From NCBI GenBank assembly GCA_900555985.1, contig USNF01000031.1, positions 1 through 9,851 of the forward strand: DNA of 9,851 bases, in the 5' to 3' direction. The notes below the pieces were generated by a model. The model did no database searches. It was not told the origin of the DNA and was given only the letters and a program-made list of their open reading frames with translations. This DNA comes from an uncultured Gemella sp. (GTDB lineage: Bacteria; Bacillota; Bacilli; Staphylococcales; Gemellaceae). A program made the translations under genes and the position numbers. Below are positions 6,814 through 9,851 of this stretch, piece by piece (the stretch's first letter is position 1; each line of letters begins with the position of its first letter).

Positions 6814-7422
6814 ATGAAAAAGTTAAAATTTTATACCTATTTAAAAATAATAGCTTTTCTTCTATTAATGTTTGTAGCAATAGCTTATCCTAAGAATGTT
6901 TTTGATGTGATAATCGCTGATTTGATTGAAATAAAAGTATTAGCAACAACAGCTAAGATTATTTCTTTAGTGTTTAATGATAAATTGTTATTATTAATAA
7001 TGATTTTATTATCAGCATTTTTAGTGTGGATTAAAGAAGTTAAAAAAGCAGTATTTATATTCTTTAGTGCTGGTATCGGTGGCTTCTTATTATTTGCAAT
7101 TAAGTATTCGGTTCAACGTGTAAGACCACTACCAGAAGTACATGATGGGTTTAGTTTTCCAAGTGGACATTCTACATTTGTAGCATTATTCTTCTTGGCA
7201 CTACTGTTTATAATTAATAAAAAAGAAATTTTATCTGCTATAGCAACATTTGCAATTATTGCGGTACCAATTTCTCGAATGGTACTAGGTGCACACTTTT
7301 TAACTGATGTAATTGCAGGAGTATTACTTGGAAGTATAGTTGTAGATATCATGAAAGTATACTATATAAATATATATAATATAATTGTAAGGAAATTAGG
7401 GGAAAATAAATGGATAAATTAA
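6814..7422 (+). CDS. PAP2 family membrane phosphatase, possibly undecaprenyl-PP phosphatase
   Basis: A 202-residue integral membrane lipid phosphatase of the type 2 phosphatidic acid phosphatase superfamily (PF01569). All three signature motifs are complete: KYSVQRVRP at 97-105 (KX6RP), PSGH at 116-119, and SRMVLGAHFLTD at 154-165 with catalytic H161 and D165. About six hydrophobic spans are seen, near 10-26, 57-73, 79-96, 121-136, 138-153 and 166-185. Families of this shape include undecaprenyl pyrophosphate phosphatases (PgpB, YbjG, Bacillus BcrC) and phosphatidylglycerophosphatases. The position 2 nt after murG favours lipid-carrier recycling, but the substrate is inference. AGGAGG 9 nt upstream supports ATG 6814. 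Confidence 0.9.
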   Translation: MKKLKFYTYLKIIAFLLLMFVAIAYPKNVFDVIIADLIEIKVLATTAKIISLVFNDKLLLLIMILLSAFLVWIKEVKKAVFIFFSAGIGGFLLFAIKYSVQRVRPLPEVHDGFSFPSGHSTFVALFFLALLFIINKKEILSAIATFAIIAVPISRMVLGAHFLTDVIAGVLLGSIVVDIMKVYYINIYNIIVRKLGENKWIN

Positions 7423-7664
7423 GATCAAAAGAGGGACTAGTTGCCATATTTTTAGCAGTAATTCACTTTGCTTTATGGTACTATTTTGCTTATATAAAAT
7501 ATGCTGGAGTAGATGTCAAAGATTATAAATATATACTTGGGTTGCCAGAATGGTTCTTTTATAGCTCAGTTGTAGTAAGTGTATTTATTATTATTATGGT
7601 TATTATCTTTACTAACTTCTTATTCAATAAAGATATAGAAAAGGAGGATAATAATGAAATATAA
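7410..7664 (+). CDS. yhdT: YhdT family small membrane protein (DUF997), partner of PanF
   Basis: An 84-residue membrane protein with two predicted spans, about 9-30 and 48-70, and a charged tail EKEDNNEI. The connecting loop holds LGLPEWFFYS, which matches the GLPxWF hallmark of the DUF997/YhdT family (PF06196). These proteins are regularly encoded directly before the pantothenate symporter panF, as here. The role may be to assist or stabilise the symporter; this is not established to my knowledge. The gene overlaps the PAP2 gene by 13 nt and panF by 11 nt, so all three are likely translationally coupled. AGGGGA 6 nt before ATG 7410 supports the start. Confidence 0.85.
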   Translation: MDKLRSKEGLVAIFLAVIHFALWYYFAYIKYAGVDVKDYKYILGLPEWFFYSSVVVSVFIIIMVIIFTNFLFNKDIEKEDNNEI

Positions 7665-9120
7665 TGTAGATTTTAAAATTCTTCTTTTATTTTCGTTTAT
7701 ATTTTTAGGTATTATTCTCTTACCACTAATATTAAATAAAACAACAAAAAATCATCATGGTTTTTTTGAAAAATATTATTTGGCTGATAGAAAAGTAAGT
7801 GGAATAGTTTTAGCTATAACATTAATGTCAACATATGGATCAGCTTCAACATTTTTAGGTGGACCTGGAGTAGCTTATAAATTAGGATATGGTTGGGTAC
7901 TACTAGCTGTTATTCAGGTAGTTACAGGCTACTTCGTATTATTAGTTCTTGCTAGAAAATTTAAGAAGGAAGCAAAACGTATAAATGCCATAACTATAAG
8001 TGACTATCTAAAAAATAGATATAAATCAAATGTTGTCGCTTATCTATCGACATTTGCAATGATTATTTTCTTAATTGCTGCAATGTCAGCTCAATGGGTT
8101 GGAGGAGCTAAACTGTTAGTAGCTTTTACAGGTATTAGCTATAAGACAGGTGTCGTATTGATATCTGTAATTATAGTATTCTGTGTAGTATTTGGTGGAT
8201 TAAAAAATATTTTAATTACCGATATGATTCAGGGGCTAATAATGATTTTCTCAACCTTAATATTACTATATTCAGTAATATCATTTGGTGGAGGAATTGA
8301 AAATATAAAAAATAATTTGGTTTCGATTAATGAAAAAATAATATCTCCTTTTGGAGCAGATGGTAGCTTAACAGCAAAATATGTATCATCATTTTGGGTT
8401 TTAGTTGGGGTTGGAGTAATTGGTATTCCACAGATTGCAATTAACTCAATGTTGTATAAAAATACAAGAAGTTTGAAACAATCAATAATAATTGGAACAA
8501 TAGTTATTTTTATTGTAATGTTTGGTGTACATTTAATTGGTGTCATGGCTAGGGGTGTTTTTCCAGATATTAAAGATTATGACTCTGTAATACCAATAAT
8601 TACATTAAGAGTACTTCCTTGGTACCTAGCAGCAATTGTCCTTGCGGCTCCAATGGCTGCAATTATAACGACAGTAAATGCTCAGTTTTTATTAATATCA
8701 TCAGCTTTAATTAAAGATTTGTTATTTAATATAAAATATGTGAAAAATACTGTTACTGGAAAAAAAGTTCCAGCTTTTGTATACACGATAAATGTTATCG
8801 TTATTTTAATAATAATGTTTATTAGTATGAGGCCACCTAGTTTAATAGTTAATGTTAACCTATTTGCCTTTGGAGGTTTGGAATCAACATTTTTATGGCC
8901 TATCCTTTTAGGTTTGTATTGGAAATATGCTGAAAAGGTGGGGGCTATAGCATCAATATTAGTAGGATTAGTAAGTTATATTATATTTAAAAATATTTAT
9001 GTTATAAAATCAATTGAACCAGTAGTAATTTCATTAACATTATCATTTATTGTATTTGTTATTATATCAATGGTTATAAATAAAAAAAATTGCAAAAATA
9101 GTAATATTATAATAAAATAA
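7654..9120 (+). CDS. panF: Sodium/pantothenate symporter PanF
   Basis: A 488-residue sodium:solute symporter (SSS family, PF00474) that imports pantothenate with Na+. Length is close to E. coli PanF (483). About 13 hydrophobic segments are present. Recognisable parts are the first-helix region STYGSASTFLGGPG starting at 59, the SSS signature GGLKNILITDMIQG at 181-194, and the later helix APMAAIITTVNAQF from 332 that helps form the Na+ site. AAGGAGG 6 nt before ATG 7654 fixes the start inside the end of yhdT. The yhdT neighbour makes pantothenate the most likely substrate, although SSS proteins are hard to assign by sequence alone. With coaD in the same unit, this suggests dependence on external vitamin B5. 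Confidence 0.9.
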   Translation: MKYNVDFKILLLFSFIFLGIILLPLILNKTTKNHHGFFEKYYLADRKVSGIVLAITLMSTYGSASTFLGGPGVAYKLGYGWVLLAVIQVVTGYFVLLVLARKFKKEAKRINAITISDYLKNRYKSNVVAYLSTFAMIIFLIAAMSAQWVGGAKLLVAFTGISYKTGVVLISVIIVFCVVFGGLKNILITDMIQGLIMIFSTLILLYSVISFGGGIENIKNNLVSINEKIISPFGADGSLTAKYVSSFWVLVGVGVIGIPQIAINSMLYKNTRSLKQSIIIGTIVIFIVMFGVHLIGVMARGVFPDIKDYDSVIPIITLRVLPWYLAAIVLAAPMAAIITTVNAQFLLISSALIKDLLFNIKYVKNTVTGKKVPAFVYTINVIVILIIMFISMRPPSLIVNVNLFAFGGLESTFLWPILLGLYWKYAEKVGAIASILVGLVSYIIFKNIYVIKSIEPVVISLTLSFIVFVIISMVINKKNCKNSNIIIK

Positions 9121-9146
9121 AAGAGTATAAAAAAGGAGGAGATACA

Positions 9147-9326
9147 ATGGCTAAAAAAGTTATAGTAAAACACACTGATGCAGAGAAATTTAAAGTAAGT
9201 GACATGTTAACAATTGGAAAAGTTTATGAAGTTGTAAATGAAACTGAAGAATACATTTTTATAAAAGACAACAGTGGTAAAATTGGTGGATATTACCATG
9301 ACTATTTTGAAGAAGTTTCTGAATAG
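9147..9326 (+). CDS. Small conserved-looking cytoplasmic protein, 59 residues
   Basis: A short gene with an excellent AAGGAGGA site 7 nt before ATG 9147 and a TAG stop at 9324-9326. The product starts MAKKVIVKHTDAEKF, has no membrane span, and carries a dense middle and end: GKVYEVVNETEEY, FIKDNSGKIGGYYHDYFEE. The alternating hydrophobic pattern and the DNSGK turn suggest a small beta-barrel-like fold. The pattern reminds me of short Bacillales proteins of unknown function (possibly the DUF6501 type), but I cannot confirm this. It lies 26 nt after panF and 16 nt before the LysM gene with no terminator between, so it is in the same operon. Codon choice and acidic/basic balance look like a real gene. 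Function unknown. Confidence 0.8.
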   Translation: MAKKVIVKHTDAEKFKVSDMLTIGKVYEVVNETEEYIFIKDNSGKIGGYYHDYFEEVSE

Positions 9327-9342
9327 ATGGTAGGACTCTTAT

Positions 9343-9798
9343 ATGGATAAAAAAAGTATAAAGAATTCTGTACTAGTTGTGATATTTGTTGTATTAGCTC
9401 CACTTATTCTTGTAGGTTTTACTGCATTAGGTAACACAATTGGTGTTAAAGGTAATCCTTCTACAAATGCAACACAAACTACAGAAAAGGCAGCAAAAGT
9501 GCCAGAAAAAACAAAATCAACAACAAATAATGATATACCTAAAGCAGATGATAAAAAAATTACTAATAATTCATCATCAAATAATAAAGATAAAAATCAA
9601 AACTCAGGAACAGTTAGTTCAACACCTATAGCAGGACAGAGTTATATAGTAAAAACAGGAGATACATTATTTACAATTGCTTCAAGTGCATACGGTGAAG
9701 GAAACGCACAAAGTGGAATAGATAAGATAAAACAAGCTAATAACATGAATAATAATAATTTAACTGTTGGACAAAAAATTCAAATTCCAAAATCATAA
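9343..9798 (+). CDS. Membrane-anchored LysM domain protein
   Basis: A 151-residue protein predicted to be anchored in the membrane and exposed to the cell wall. A short basic N-terminus (MDKKSIKNS) precedes one hydrophobic span at about 9-30 with no clear signal-peptidase site, so it is probably a retained anchor. Residues 38-98 are a low-complexity linker rich in Asn, Lys, Thr and Ser. A single LysM domain fills about 101-149: YIVKTGDTLFTIA, then a central helix with IKQANNM, and LTVGQKIQIP. LysM binds GlcNAc-containing glycans such as peptidoglycan. No catalytic domain is attached, so it is a wall-binding or scaffold protein, not an evident hydrolase. AGGA 7 nt before ATG 9343 gives a moderate start site. 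It is the last gene of the unit that also carries murG. Confidence 0.9.
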   Translation: MDKKSIKNSVLVVIFVVLAPLILVGFTALGNTIGVKGNPSTNATQTTEKAAKVPEKTKSTTNNDIPKADDKKITNNSSSNNKDKNQNSGTVSSTPIAGQSYIVKTGDTLFTIASSAYGEGNAQSGIDKIKQANNMNNNNLTVGQKIQIPKS

Positions 9799-9803
9799 TA
9801 ACG

Positions 9804-9825
9804 ACCACCCCTAAAAAGGGGTGGT
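9804..9825 (+). terminator. Intrinsic terminator ending the rsmD to LysM operon
   Basis: A GC-rich stem ACCACCCCT with AGGGGTGGT (9804-9812 and 9817-9825) has an AAAA loop. It is followed by TTTTCTCTTT. It starts 5 nt after the LysM stop codon and is the only strong terminator since 2160. Confidence 0.92.
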
Positions 9826-9851
9826 TTTCTCTTTGGGTATAACCCTTTGTT

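Noticed and set aside
9090..9113. TTGCAA and TATAAT as a promoter before the 59-residue gene
   Set aside because: The spacer is only 12 bp, and no acceptable -35 box lies 16-18 bp from the TATAAT. In DNA this AT-rich the -10 match is expected by chance.
9835..9845. Short inverted repeat GGGT-ATA-ACCC after the last terminator
   Set aside because: Four base pairs at the edge of the window are too little to support a site.

Overview
The window is AT-rich chromosomal DNA from a low-GC Firmicute (Bacillota). The ribosome-binding sites are strong AGGAGG types. The pnp, ylbG, rsmD and coaD genes are of Bacillales type, and the MurG closely resembles the staphylococcal form as I remember it. A member of Staphylococcales or a close relative such as Gemella is my best guess; that is inference from protein character, not a database result. 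All genes are on the + strand, and I see no IS element, phage gene, CRISPR array, tRNA or rRNA.

Layout. (1) 1-206: the 3' part of rpmA (ribosomal protein L27), closed by a perfect 18-bp terminator. (2) 304-2160: a single-gene or two-gene unit with a candidate promoter, a small dyad in the leader, a Na+/phosphate cotransporter with a C-terminal PhoU domain, a possible 31-residue membrane peptide 2 nt after it, and a terminator. (3) 2168-4611: a very good extended -10 promoter, then pnp (polynucleotide phosphorylase) and ylbG, whose Shine-Dalgarno overlaps the pnp stop codon. (4) 4622-4647: a GAAA-capped hairpin with only a weak T-tract. (5) 4682-9825: a tight run of rsmD, coaD, murG, a PAP2 phosphatase, yhdT, panF, a 59-residue protein and a LysM protein, with gaps from -13 to +26 nt, ended by a GC-rich terminator. 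I found no convincing promoter between ylbG and rsmD, so pnp through the LysM gene may form one long transcript with partial termination at the hairpin.

How the genes fit together. panF with yhdT (pantothenate uptake) and coaD (the fourth step from pantothenate to CoA) share a unit, which suggests that CoA is made from imported vitamin. The same unit holds murG (lipid II synthesis), a PAP2 phosphatase that could recycle the undecaprenyl carrier, and a membrane-anchored LysM protein, so cell-wall synthesis and CoA supply are transcriptionally linked. The upstream part (pnp, ylbG) belongs to RNA turnover.

Most of this is ordinary housekeeping DNA. I do not see an exotic new system. The items most worth a second look are two small genes (2018-2113 and 9147-9326), the hairpin between ylbG and rsmD, and the unusual placement of murG in a CoA operon.
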